Source: Diplonema papillatum
Lineage: Eukaryota > Euglenozoa > Diplonemea > Diplonemida > Diplonemidae
Direction of reading: 5' to 3'
Assembly: GCA_030068145.1 (NCBI GenBank)
Contig: JAPJBO010000114.1
Span: 308,165-372,164, forward strand
DNA: 64,000 bases
Below the pieces are notes generated by a model. The model was not told the DNA's origin and ran no database searches. It saw only the letters and a list, made by a program, of their open reading frames with translations. Of the stretch, positions 11,708 through 25,068 are shown piece by piece. The position numbers and the translations under genes were made by a program. Within the stretch, counting starts at the first letter, position 1. Each line of letters opens with the position of its first letter.

Positions 11708-12502
11708 ATGAAAGCAGGGAAAGCTTTACTACACTCCTGGTTTCAAACCCAGAACTTGCTGGTTTGCTGGTTTGAGAAATTAAAAAAGGTGAGATGCAGG
11801 ATGTTCAGGAAAAAGAAATTGCGCGCTTCGCGCGACCAAACACCCCCTCCCTACCTTTCTTATCGTCAACCCCACACGTTTATTTAAGCCGAACTTATTC
11901 TAAATGCACCTCACGGTGGTTCTGAAGTAAGGTCAGGATACCACCACACCCTTCGCTGACACAGCTGTACGGACTTTCGTAATGGATTGAGAGGTGCTTT
12001 CAGAAGATCAAGTCACGCAAGTGCACCTAGTGCCTTCATGCGCGCGTTTTATAAAGCACGGACAACAACAGAGGACAGCACGTGCAAGAGGATGGCGTGC
12101 AGGTTGTCTCACAGCCAACGGATGCAGTTTCGTCGTCGATTTCTTGAGGAGGGTTGTGTAGGCCTGCGAGGGTCGAAGAGCGAGAAGGAAGCCAATTTAG
12201 GCTTCGTTCCCCATGTTACTCTTGATGCAGGAAATATGCTTGAGTACGTTGTCCTTGCCACCTTTCGTGAAGCTGATGACATTGCCGTGGTTCATCCACT
12301 CAAACTACACATCCCACTGCGTTGATGGTGGTAAAAGGAGAAGGCTGGCATTTGTTTAGAGTTCCAGATTTGCCCGCAATTTGCAGAACCCAGGGAACCA
12401 GAAAAATTCCAAAGTGCCTCTTTCAAGCTACTTCCCTGAACTGAATGCAGGTGCCTTTTCAGAATTTAGAAACGACCGTATCAGGGAACCCGCGGAGCAC
12501 AC

Positions 12503-12790
12503 CTTTTTGAACGCAGCGTCGCTGCCGGTGCCGATGGCGTCCGGGTGGCTGGTCTTCACGGCTTGCTTGTAGCCCTTCTTGATCTCGCTCCAAGGGGCGT
12601 CGGGGCTGACGCCGAGGACGGCCCAAGGGTCGTCGACCTGCCATTTTTCGCGCCACTTCGCGCCGTGCTCGCGGTCCCACGCCGCCCCCCGCTGCCCCTC
12701 GATCATCACGCGGTGCTGCTCCTCTTCGAACGCGAGCCGCTCCTTGAACGTGGCTTGCCGCTGCGCGGCACGGAGCCCAACCCGGCGCAT
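12503..12790 (-). CDS. J-domain (DnaJ-like) membrane protein, exon 1
   Basis: From an ATG at 12790 this exon encodes 96 residues, giving a 219-residue protein with exon 2. J proteins stimulate the ATPase of Hsp70 through a His-Pro-Asp loop. Here the domain starts at DDPWAVLGVSPDAPWSEIKK (helices I-II) and carries the intact HPD in KTSHPDAIG. Helix III/IV is cut by the intron after DAAFKK. The first 50 residues are basic and helical (RRVGLRAAQRQATFKERLAF). They may act as an organelle presequence, although a run of Glu follows early. With no Gly/Phe region or zinc finger it is a type III J-protein. The gene could start further upstream if a 5' exon exists. Confidence 0.75.
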
Positions 12791-12961
12791 GGGCACACGG
12801 CCTCTCGATACCCCAGCTTCCTCCCCCCTTTTCCCCCACCTTCCAGCGGCGCGCGGTGTGCTTGCTAAGCTGAACTGTGTTCCGGGCGAAAGTGCGGCTG
12901 AAAAACTGACCGGCCGAAAATTGGCCGGCTGATTTTTAGAAGGTCTGCCGATCAGACCAAT

Positions 12962-13285
12962 TCATGCCTCCGGGGCCACTGTTGTCATGCTAGGGCAGCC
13001 AGGTAGGGCTAATTTTGCGGAAAGGTCCAGGTAGCAGGCCAAGGTGGTCCTAACAATCGAGCTGACCAGTGTCCTGAAGTGGCTTTTGTCATCGTAGTTT
13101 AACTGAGGGAACTCCGACATTGCAAGCATACATCCACAGATTTCTCCTCCGTTTACACAACACTTCCCGTTCTTTGGTTCAAGAAGTTGGTGCAGGGAAG
13201 ATTCCTCCAGCACCGAATGCAGTCCTGGGCTGCAGCTCTTCGAAAAGACCTGCAGCAGGAATGGGCTCAACACTGTGCGACGCAT
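12962..13285 (-). pseudogene. Cyclic-nucleotide phosphodiesterase-like fragment, probably dead
   Basis: The C-terminal half of this frame (EFPQLNYDDKSHFRTLVSS, then IVRTTLACYLDLSAKL) lines up with the PDE catalytic-domain block usually written L.Y.D...FR.LV...VLATDM..HF.LL.KL. In active enzymes the Asp of ATDM binds metal; here that position is Thr (RTTL), and the His of the H-F pair is Tyr. The upstream 45 residues keep no recognisable PDE pattern, and the frame stops soon after. It is most likely a decayed gene fragment or an isolated exon of a non-catalytic PDE-like protein. The next gene on this strand (J-domain) is unrelated. Confidence 0.42.
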
Positions 13286-13299
13286 GCATCTTCACGTCA

Positions 13300-14059
13300 A
13301 GACCGGTGCCAGAGCAACAACCTCCAGGTTGTGATGACAGTGCACCACCCCAGCCTCCTTGTCACCTCTTAAACTCGTTATACGAGGACGAGCTCGGACA
13401 TCAGACATTTCGGCCCCCTGGTAGTACAGTAGACTTCCTCGCGGCGCAGGCGCATACAAGTGGTTTCGTATAGCCCTGAGACCGAAAGGACACGCAAACC
13501 CGCCGGGCTTCGTTTCGCCGCGCTAGTAAAACTACACTGGACCCCGGAGGGGGGAAAGAAGGCCGCTTCAAACTTAAGCGGCCAACAAAAAGAGAGAGAG
13601 AGAGAGACGAGTTAGAGTGCAGGGACCATCTCTCCGGGGAGTTTCCGGTCTCCTCACTTCTCTTCGCACTGCTACGGCGGGCGTAAGTCGCTCCGGAGGC
13701 GCGCTGCAGGTTGCGGCTCTGCTACAGTGAGTGGCGGCACCGGAGTTGGTGCTGCAGCGGGCGCTCTGGCCGGCGGGCGAGCTCGTCTCGCGGGGGATCG
13801 CCGCCTTGTAACGCTGCGGGCCCTCTTCTTCCTCGCGACTGCGTGGCCTACGGCGGCGGCTAACACCTTGATGGGAAACTTCAGATAAAGATAGCGCGCA
13901 AAAAAGAGTCAGCTTGCCGTGATGCTATCTGGCAGCAGGCCCATACCCAAGTCCTACGGACCTTCAGCTTTTGGTGAAGTGCAACACTCGTTTACCCAAC
14001 AGCACGTGGACTAGTTGTGGATGTGTCTTCTCCTGCATAGAACACGCACCGGTAGCGTG
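13300..14059. other. Gap with a GA microsatellite and one basic open frame
   Basis: A short GA repeat lies near 13591-13609. A minus-strand frame at 13672-13866 (64 codons) encodes an Arg/Ala/Pro-rich peptide (RKKRARSVTRRRSPARRARP) that could be a chromatin-type basic exon. It has no recognisable domain. I see nothing else. Confidence 0.3.
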
Positions 14060-16037
<1,978 letters not shown>

Positions 16038-17921
16038 TGCTGCTGCAAGTTTCGACGGTGGTCCTGCACAACCGCAGGCTTCACATCAAGTGGCTATTAA
16101 CTCTTCCAAAAGAGCGGGGCGAGGTGAACGGCAGGCTCCGCGTTATACGCGCAAGCTGGATGATGCAAAGCCTCTTCTCGAGAGCTGCGAGTGTTGCTCA
16201 TCGGCAGTCAGAAACGTCTCTAATTCACTCTTGTAGCGCGCGCGGCTGGCACCTGGGAGAAGGTCAGTGGCAGTCTCGTCAGTTTGGGGTTAGAAAACGT
16301 TACGTTTCTTTGCTTTTCTGTTGTCTTGGTGTGGACAGCAAGTTTGAGGGTAGAAGTCGAGGAAAAAACATTTCCAGGGGAGAAATAGCCATATTTCTCT
16401 GGCTGGCGGACTTTTCTTTCTGCCTGAAACTCTAAGAGAAACAAAATCCTTTCTTCCCCTCCAGGTAGAATGAGGGACTTTTTCTCCCTGCACTTCAAAA
16501 TTCTGGTCTTGAGTACAAAAACTGGAGCCCTACGAAGGAGGATCCCCAGGTTGAACCCTACCAGAATACGTGTTCAGAGAAGGAACAGAAGAAGGCAAAA
16601 CAATGCCGAAGCGAGTCCCCAGATCCCTCCACCGAGGGCTCGCCCGTTCGCGTTCCCGGGTGGAGTTTTCTGCTCGTTCGTGTGTTCTCCTCGAGGTGTG
16701 GTTGGCCTCCGCACTGTGGTCGCTGCCGGTCTCGCCGTGGCGCTGTCCCCCCTGACCCTTCGATTCAGCCCCGGATGCGGCAGGCGCTGGCGAATCCTCG
16801 CTGTTGCTCGCGTCGTTGCAATGCATAGCCCACCACGAGGACGGGTTAGCCGTCAAATAGTGCGAAGCACCGGATGACTATCCGCGCGACGTGCATGACG
16901 GTCGCAGAGTGCTGCGGGGGTTCGCACCACGGATGTCTGGACCACGACATGCCGACATGTGAAAACACGGGGATCAGCGCAACCGGCGGCCTGGCCAGTG
17001 CTTCGTAGCACCACACCACCATTTTCCTGCCCCGTTTGCAGGGCGTGCACTTCACCTTCTGGTGAACTTTGCACGTCCCTGGCTGTGAGCCGAGGCTACA
17101 CGCCACGGGTCCCCCCCACGGAGGTCGGCTTCCCTTGCTCCCTCCCGCTGGCGGTATCGCTGTTGAAGGTGTTCCACCTTGCGGCTCGCTTCCTTCTCAC
17201 ATCCGTTGTATCTGGGAAATTCGTCCCCACGTCCATCCCCCATACTGAACTCGTGTCAGGCCCCCAGCTGGTCTCGAGCACCCGCATGGTCTCCTCGCCC
17301 CCGCATGGTTTGCATGGTCTCCTTGCCATGGTTTGCATGGTCTCCTCGCCCCCGCATGGTCTGCATGGTCTCCTCGCCCGCCAGAAAGACCGGGCGGAAC
17401 TCGTAACCGGTGAGGTGCCTTCTGAGCGACCACCCCAGAGATCTGCATCGCTGTTGCTTTCTTTTCCTGCGCTGAGTGATATGCTTAAGTCTAGCGCGTA
17501 GATCTTCAACAGCTGAGGTCGGTGAGAGTTTCATCCGAACGACCTGTTTGTCCAAAACCCAGTCCATGCCTTTGAAGTGTGAACCTCACGAGACTAGACG
17601 ACTTTTGGAACGTCAGTCGCTCTCATTCAAGATCCATTGACCAACCACCATCCAATTTCATCAAACCTTGCGATTCAACTCCAGATGACGGTGTCGCTTC
17701 TCCGAGCGTTTTCAACATCTTCGCTGAAGCCTTTGCTCTTGTGCATGATGGATTACCCCAACTTCTGGGCCGGCACGCCCTATTGCGGGTGTGGCGCACC
17801 TGGTTTTTGAGAAGTCCCGATTTGCACTCGAGCAAAAGTCGCTGAAGTATAGAGCATCCTTGTACGCAGGCTGCTCTGTGACAGGCACGGGAAAAAGGGT
17901 CGCGCAGGAAGGGCGGCTTCT
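16038..17921. other. Gap with no assignable gene; contains a short tandem repeat
   Basis: Several 100-180-codon frames are open on both strands (for example 16470-16877 plus, 16530-16856 minus, 17256-17567 minus), but none resembles a known protein or has splice-supported continuity. At 17284-17385 a GCATGGTCTCCTCGCCCCC-type motif repeats about five times. The segment 17623-17928 minus is weakly protein-like but featureless. Confidence 0.35.
17284..17385. repeat. Tandem GCATGGTCTCCTCGCCC repeat
   Basis: About five imperfect copies of an approximately 20-bp unit alternate with TTGCATGGTCTCCTTGCCAT variants. It gives Met-Gln-Thr-Met-type repeats in one frame, probably without meaning. Confidence 0.6.
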
Positions 17922-19001
17922 CTACCACAGCAACGACGACGCAACAACGGCGAAGGCAATGAAGGTCGTGGCCAAGGCGGGCCTGCTCCCGCTGCTCTTG
18001 CCGCCGTGGTAGCCGAGGACGCCTACGTCGATGGTTGCAAACCGATAGCCATCCACGGATACTAAAAAGTCGCCTGCAACCGCAGTATCCGATGAGGGAC
18101 CACCGGCCCAGTACCCGGCCATGTACTCATCAGGATTTGAGGCATTCACGTGCTCGATGTACAGTGCCTGAATGCCCGTCTCCCAGCACGAAAGGAAGAC
18201 AGTCTTGTTCATGTTGATCTCGGCAACGGTGATTCTCTTGAGCAGGCCGCAGCTCGCGGGCGGCAGCACGAACGTGTTGCGGAGAGGGGGGTCTTCCGAC
18301 GGAGAGAAAACGGCCACCTCTGTCTGTGTCCCGACTGCTGATGCCACCACAAAGAGGCCATCCATGGCTGCACCGGCGACGTTTGTTTGCGCGCCCGAAT
18401 TCCGCCGGTAGATCTCTTCCGGGTGCGTCTGGTTCGCTTTGATGTCGAAGATAATGACGTCATTCACGCACACGACGCCGAGGATGCCGTCTTCAGCAAC
18501 GGCGATGTCTATTGCTGTGCATCCGACATCCACTTGCCACCTAGTGTATGGTAATTGTTTCTCAGACACCCAGACGCTAGCCGACGCGACGTAAACGTAC
18601 GCACCCCAAAGTGCAATGCCAGCGTAGTCCCCAGGGCCAGCCGCAAATATGTTGTGACTAGTGGCGGTAGCTACACTCACAAACGTTGGCGACGAGTGGT
18701 TGTGTTTGAATGTGAAGCTGGTAGTGTCGGTGTCAACTGCCAGCGAGGATATAAAATAACCACGGACGCTGTATCCGACCGTGGTAACAGTCATCGGATT
18801 GAACTGTTCGACACGTTGGGTTAGCACAGCAGTATACCCGGAAATGGGCAAGCTAATGCCGATGTACGGCACTTGACTTTTATCTGGAACATCGACGGCG
18901 AAAATCGGGATACCGGTGTTGGTGAGTGTCACCGTCGGAAGCTCAATCGTTGCCGCGGCAGCCGCATGTGCGAACACGGCTATGCGCAGCATTGTTTCCA
19001 T
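17922..19001 (-). CDS. Secreted, probably GPI-anchored, propeller-like surface protein (LVIVD-repeat type)
   Basis: A 359-residue intronless frame starts at an ATG at 19001. The N-terminus has a short signal peptide (MLRIAVFAHAAAAA) and the C-terminus ends in a hydrophobic stretch (ALATTFIAFAVVASSLLW) after a small-residue segment GGKSSGSRP, the layout of a GPI-anchor signal. Between them are repeated beta-strand-rich segments of about 45 residues built on A-hydrophobic-G..YVYVAS / D-G-I-L-G-V-V-C-V-N-D / D-G-L-F-V-V-A-S patterns, like LVIVD or related propeller blades. Sequons include NHSS, NQT, NKT and NAS. This suggests a glycosylated cell-surface protein of unknown ligand. Fold assignment is inference; secretion is well supported. 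Confidence 0.65.
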   Translation of the reverse strand: METMLRIAVFAHAAAAATIELPTVTLTNTGIPIFAVDVPDKSQVPYIGISLPISGYTAVLTQRVEQFNPMTVTTVGYSVRGYFISSLAVDTDTTSFTFKHNHSSPTFVSVATATSHNIFAAGPGDYAGIALWGAYVYVASASVWVSEKQLPYTRWQVDVGCTAIDIAVAEDGILGVVCVNDVIIFDIKANQTHPEEIYRRNSGAQTNVAGAAMDGLFVVASAVGTQTEVAVFSPSEDPPLRNTFVLPPASCGLLKRITVAEINMNKTVFLSCWETGIQALYIEHVNASNPDEYMAGYWAGGPSSDTAVAGDFLVSVDGYRFATIDVGVLGYHGGKSSGSRPALATTFIAFAVVASSLLW

Positions 19002-19749
19002 ATCCTGCAGCTTAGTTTGAGAGTGTTCGCTTGGTAATTATGTGGATTTTCGAAAGTCTCCGGGTGACCGTGGTCGAAGGGAATGTTCATTTCACTTCTT
19101 GCGGTACCGTCGATCCCGAAGGATCAGTTAAGAATTAGAAGTAGGAGGATCACCCCAGCATCTAACAACTTCGATGAAAGATGCCACCGGACGCTACCTT
19201 CTCCGAGCCTCCGATTCCCCAACGGCAATCCTTGCCGTGTCGCTGCCTTCACGAAACCCTGGACGGAGCTTCTGCAACTCTGCGCAGAGATTTTGGAAAC
19301 AATTCGCACGAATTAAGAGCTGGTCTCCAGTGGAATCCTTGGACCCTAAGGGAGGGGCCTTGGAATCGTCGGGCCACTCTATGAGAGAGAGACTTCTCAC
19401 CTCGTCACGTGATACCAGCCCGTCACATATTTGTTGCACCTGGAAGTAGAGCACATCGGGCATTGTATAGAGTTGGGTGTTGGTCCAGCATTTCGACAGC
19501 ATCTGACAACCACCAGGTTCGTTGCAATACGGCGGCATGCTTTGGGACAAGCGAATGGCTAGTTTGTCCTCGTATGCCCAACAACACACTCACTTGGACA
19601 TTGGTGCGCCCTCTTCTGTTTAGAACACGCACTGCGCCCAGGGGGTAAGTGCAAACGTTGCGTAGCGAGCATACGTATAGATTACGACTGAGCAGAGTGT
19701 GCGACTGACTGAGCAGAGAGTAGAAGGTCGGAAGTAGGCTCCACGTGCT
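19002..19749. other. Intergenic gap between the propeller gene and block 3
   Basis: This contains the likely promoter of the surface-protein gene. A minus-strand frame at 19194-19589 (131 codons, including QVQQICDGLVSRDEVRSLSL) is open but unrecognised. I see no repeat. Confidence 0.3.
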
Positions 19750-20204
19750 CGGACGGAAACCTCGTCTAAAATAAAAGGAAAAGGGGGAGCAGACTTTTGG
19801 GAAACTTGGAACGCGGCCTGACTTTCGAGCGGCGTCGTGACGAACACCGGAACAACAGGTATTCGCGTTCTGAAACTCAGTCGCTTCGCGATCGGCATTG
19901 CACTGCCGATGCGGAGCGGCGGCTTCGTATCGGGAAATGGTGTGGGAAGAGCATGTACAACACGGAATTGAAAGAAGGAAAGAAAAAAAGCACATGGAGT
20001 GAGTGGAAGGAGACGCTTGTGGCAGTCGGCCTCCCGTGAAACAGGATGCTGCGACCACAAAGGGAACTGTGAAGTCGCTCTGCTTTTGAACCAAAGCAAA
20101 AAGAAAGAACAAGATCCTTGAAACTCAGGGCAAGAAAGAAATGCGGTGGTTTTCTCGAAAACCCCCGAAAAAGAGAAAGCGAGAGAGAAAGGACGCTGGA
20201 GTGA

Positions 20205-21569
<1,365 letters not shown>

Positions 21570-21748
21570 TTAGATTTTGCTTTAGAATATCTGAGAGGTT
21601 GTGGCAATTTTCGGCTCTTTTCGATCGTTCTTAGTTTTGATTTTGGCTTTCTCGGGGGTGCAGACGTTGAACGGACGGGCTTTTTGCCCGGTGAATGCGT
21701 TGTTCATGCACGGAGGACGCTTGTTGTCCCCTGTCCTTGTTGGCAGTA

Positions 21749-21820
21749 ATGGGCTCCCGTCTCCGACCAACTTGGCAGCCTGCCTGACCGATGTGGATCG
21801 ATGCATTTCCTCACTGTAGA
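21749..21820 (-). pseudogene. Alpha-tubulin 5' fragment (relic 2)
   Basis: About 70 bp of tubulin start-codon region are joined directly to the FFSETGA region, with everything between lost. The same left boundary (GGCTCCCGTCTCC, preceded by TGTTGGCAGTA) occurs at relic 1. Both descend from one ancestral truncated copy that later decayed further here. Confidence 0.75.
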
Positions 21821-21865
21821 AGTTTCTTAGATTTTGCTTTGGGTTTTCTAGGAGGCAGGGAGATG

Positions 21866-22200
21866 TGCTTGTCGTGAACAATATCACGATTCCATCAGTC
21901 TTTTTACGCCGGTCAAGACGTAAGCCGCTGTGAAAAGCCACCCACTGTTCCTCCAATGCTTCTCAAGAAAGCAGAGCATCGAATCCAAGACGCGGAGCCA
22001 TCCGTGGTAAAGTGACCTTCACCTCCGCCCTGGTTCTTCTGTACTTGCCTGTACATTGTCAGTAGATGACATCTCTACCATGTTTTCACCGATGTGGACA
22101 CAAACGGTCCTGCCACGCCGGAGCAACGGTCGTCTATTTCCATGGCGATGCTGCGGGTACCTGCTCAACCCTCTCCTATCCTGAACAACCGAGCAAATTT
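21866..22200. other. Segment inverted relative to block 1 (matches about 8005-8560)
   Basis: The reverse complement of this stretch runs parallel to block 1. Shared phrases include GGCTTTTCACAGCGGCT, TCTTGACCGGCGTAA, GATGTCATCTACTGACAATG and GACGACTGTTGCTCCGG-like text. Flanking sequence on both sides is in direct orientation. It also contains the empty insertion site of the MITE found in block 1. Confidence 0.7.
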
Positions 22201-23103
22201 GAGACGGCATCCTTCCGATTGTGAGTAACTATGAAATGCAACTGTTGTCGAGCATCAGACAGCAGTTCTTTGAACTGTCCTGTCGGCTGCTCGCTTAGTT
22301 GAAGGCCAGTGTAATCCTTGCCTTTCTGCTTCCTCGCGTGGGGTTGGGCTTCTTATTTGTGATGCTCGAACTTGTTTGCAAGGAATCCTAGCAGAGTGCT
22401 CGTGGAAGCGTCTTGCGGCGAGCAGCTTTGATCGCACAGACGCCTTCTTCACTCAGCCTCAATGCCACACACGACTTTGTATCTCGAGGAACAGAGGAAG
22501 ACCAAACAATGTGCACCTCGCGATGCCATGAGTTGGCCTCTCGGTCGCACACACGTGAGCGGTACACACAAGATGGGGCAAGCTAGGATTCCGTTGGCAG
22601 GTGTGCGGATGTAAAAGGTGTTAGAGACAGAGTTGCATTGTGCTGGTATCTGCTCAGTGTTGTGGCCTTTCTGCCCTAGCGCAGGCCGGCGTACGACCCG
22701 TCCGATAGATGTTACCCCGATAGAGAGGTTCATGAGTGGTGTCGTACCCCTTCCCAGCAAAACGAAGGGTGTGCTTGTATTCGCCAACATTGGAACTGTG
22801 CAGTTGCACCGGCGGTGAAGAGTGCGTTGTCGGTGTGGCTGTGCCTTGAGCACTTACACGCACATGGATACGCACGCCCCAGAGCAGACTACACATTGTG
22901 TATTTATGCGAGGTTCCAACAGTGGCCATATTCCCGCGCATAAGAAGCGTATGGCAAGGGGAACACGAGGGGTGGCGCCGATCGCGACGCGACAACGAAT
23001 AAGGTGCAAACTGAAGCTGCGTGCACTGTCACCGTGCAGTTGCTGTGTGCCCATCGCGTAGATTGAGCAGTGTGTGGGTCGGCTGAAGTCGATGGGATTG
23101 ACA

Positions 23104-23616
23104 TCACGATTCAACTGGTAGAAACGGGTGCGTAAGCCAGACAGCTTCGTATACAGCAAGTTCATGAAGGGTCTCGTCGTTGGCCATGGGAAGCCCGACG
23201 CGCAGCTTTTCCACCAGAAGCTGCGCTCCATCCGCAACCTTGCTCGCGATGGCAGTTTCCTTCACGAGAGCCTTTCCAACGTCCCCTTCGCACCGGGTGC
23301 TGCATTCGCGCATCACAGCCAAAGCAGATGCCAGCAAGTGGCTGCCTTCGTCGAGCTGCGGAAGGCCGCTGTCGAGGCACCCGCCCTGCCACGAACTGTC
23401 GCTGGCAACGCGGCTTGCTGCCACTCGAAGCAGCGCTGCCTGCTTTGAAGCATGCCTGCCTCCGTCGCCGGCTCGTTCTTCATCTGACCCGGGCTGGTTG
23501 GAGCTGCGTTCTTCTGCCTGCACTGCCCGATGCAGTTTTCCCCAGCCCGACTTCACGGTATGCAGCCCGGCGGTGAAGTCGCGGCTGGCTGCTAGCCACT
23601 CTACGTGCGCCGGCAT
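23104..23616 (-). CDS. Hypothetical helical protein
   Basis: A 170-residue frame starts at an ATG at 23616 and stops at the right edge of duplicated block 3. It is Ala/Leu/Glu-rich with long predicted helices (SHLLASALAVMRECSTR, KALVKETAIASKVADGAQLL), with no signal peptide or membrane segment. I do not recognise a family. It could be one exon of a longer gene, since the N-terminal third is weakly helical and charged. It is on the same strand as the neighbouring host genes. The stop codon falls at the duplication boundary, so the C-terminus may have been altered by the rearrangement. Confidence 0.4.
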   Translation of the reverse strand: MPAHVEWLAASRDFTAGLHTVKSGWGKLHRAVQAEERSSNQPGSDEERAGDGGRHASKQAALLRVAASRVASDSSWQGGCLDSGLPQLDEGSHLLASALAVMRECSTRCEGDVGKALVKETAIASKVADGAQLLVEKLRVGLPMANDETLHELAVYEAVWLTHPFLPVES

Positions 23617-24690
23617 TGAGGGGTCGTTATGGCATGCAGTCGCTTCTTTGTTTCTTCTCTTTTTACTGACTGACTTGGTGTTGGTGTCATCGGATGTCTG
23701 TACGGCCGTCTATCTGGTTCGACTGACCTACCACTCCTTGCTCGGCCCTGCCTTCGGGTCTGCGTGGAGTTCCCGCCGTTAGCCGTGGCGGAGCCTTCTT
23801 GCAGCCAAATAGACTGACGCCCAACCTCCTACTCAGACGGAGCGAGAAGCTCAAGCGATGTTTCTCAGCTGGATTTCGAATCGCGTCAGAAAGGGGAAAA
23901 GGCAGCAAGAATAAAAAAGGTTGAGATAGTATTCATAACGCGGTTCCGTTGTGGACGAAGGGGCAAAGAGAAATACAGGATGGCAGAACTCCGGCCTGCT
24001 CAACACAAAAGAAAATGCAAAGACAATGTTTGACTGCGACGGATGAGTGTCAGGCCTACCGGAAGTCGAAGGGTGTGTAGGAGTAACGAGGCGAGGCGGC
24101 CTCAACGCCACCAATTAAGCGAACCGGCCTGGCTCATGAGGCAGCAGCGGTCATCAGCAGATTGCATCGTGTCCTGCAGGCTCTGGTGGCCGGGACGACT
24201 CCATGGAAGAGCTTGCGGTCGGTTCCCTGCGACTCAGGGAAAGATAGGAGTATGCGTACACACCTGTCACGACACTACGGGACATACACCGGAGGATCAG
24301 GATTGTCAGCAGAATGTTTCGCCACGACCTTTTGCGGTCTCGAGTGCACCCCCTCGCCCTGGAACAGCGTTCGCAGTTGGTTGATCAACGACCACAGCCT
24401 TCACAATCCAGTGAAGGGCTACTGCAAGATTGTTGGGACCAAATGATCCTTTCCGTTCCGTCAACACCCGCAGATTTCCCTTGTTGGATCCCAGAAACAT
24501 GACCCTGTTTTCGAGGTGGTTACTTGCAGGGTTCGTTTGCCGTGTCTTCTCAGCGTCTTAGTAGAAACAAAAGGGTGGTAAACAGCCGCAGACCTTCAAC
24601 CCACGTGAAAAGACGCTTCACAGCGGCTACCCCTGGCAAAATCTACAGGTCGATTCCCACGTTCATAATTGTGTGCCCATTCTCGAACAC
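23617..24690. other. Gap with no assignable gene
   Basis: Short open frames occur on both strands but none shows domain features, and I see no repeat structure. Confidence 0.35.
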
Positions 24691-24891
24691 TTATGAGCCC
24701 ATTCTCTTTCTTTTTAGATTAAATGGTGTGATCCGTCCTCCAGTTTTCCGTAGTTCTTCCTCGTCCAGTACATTCAACGCAATCAGTTCGTCTGTCAACT
24801 TCGCGAAGTACTGAATCATCTTCTGGATGATATCATTGGCGGCATCGCCGTGCGTTAAGGCTTCGAGTGGTGCCACGGGATTCTCCCTCAT
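24691..24891 (-). CDS. Small hypothetical protein or first exon
   Basis: A 66-codon frame from an ATG at 24891 reads NDIIQKMIQYFAKLTDELIA, then LNVLDEEELRKTGGRI. It is a compact amphipathic helical segment with plausible coding composition. No known family is apparent. I see no clear GT donor before the stop, so either the product is a small protein or the gene is broken. It lies about 180 bp downstream of the cyclophilin stop, on the same strand. Confidence 0.4.
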   Translation of the reverse strand: MRENPVAPLEALTHGDAANDIIQKMIQYFAKLTDELIALNVLDEEELRKTGGRITPFNLKRKRMGS

Positions 24892-25068
24892 CGTTTTCTC
24901 ATGTCACTGTAAAGTGGCCACCGGCCCATTGCGAAACCTGGTCTAGTGGCCCAGTATCGAACTGCAGGCGACAATGCAGCTTTGGGCGTCTTTTCAGCCT
25001 TCATAATACATGGTAGAGCAACCCGCAAAATTGTTAACACTGAAAAGATCCCCACAAGGCTACAGAAC

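Larger units (their letters stand above)
9924..12502 (-). other. Intron of the J-domain gene (2.6 kb)
   Basis: On the minus strand the donor is AAAAAG/GTGTGC at 12503/12502 and the acceptor is GGGCAG at 9924. The exons join as DAAFKK-ISAAYKAL, the expected J-domain continuity. The intron holds a 110-bp repeat shared with the cyclophilin promoter (10060-10190), an open frame (10231-10510), a palindromic repeat (10893-11030) and a possible recombinase fragment (11381-11707). From 11708 to 12500 I see nothing I can name. Confidence 0.65.
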
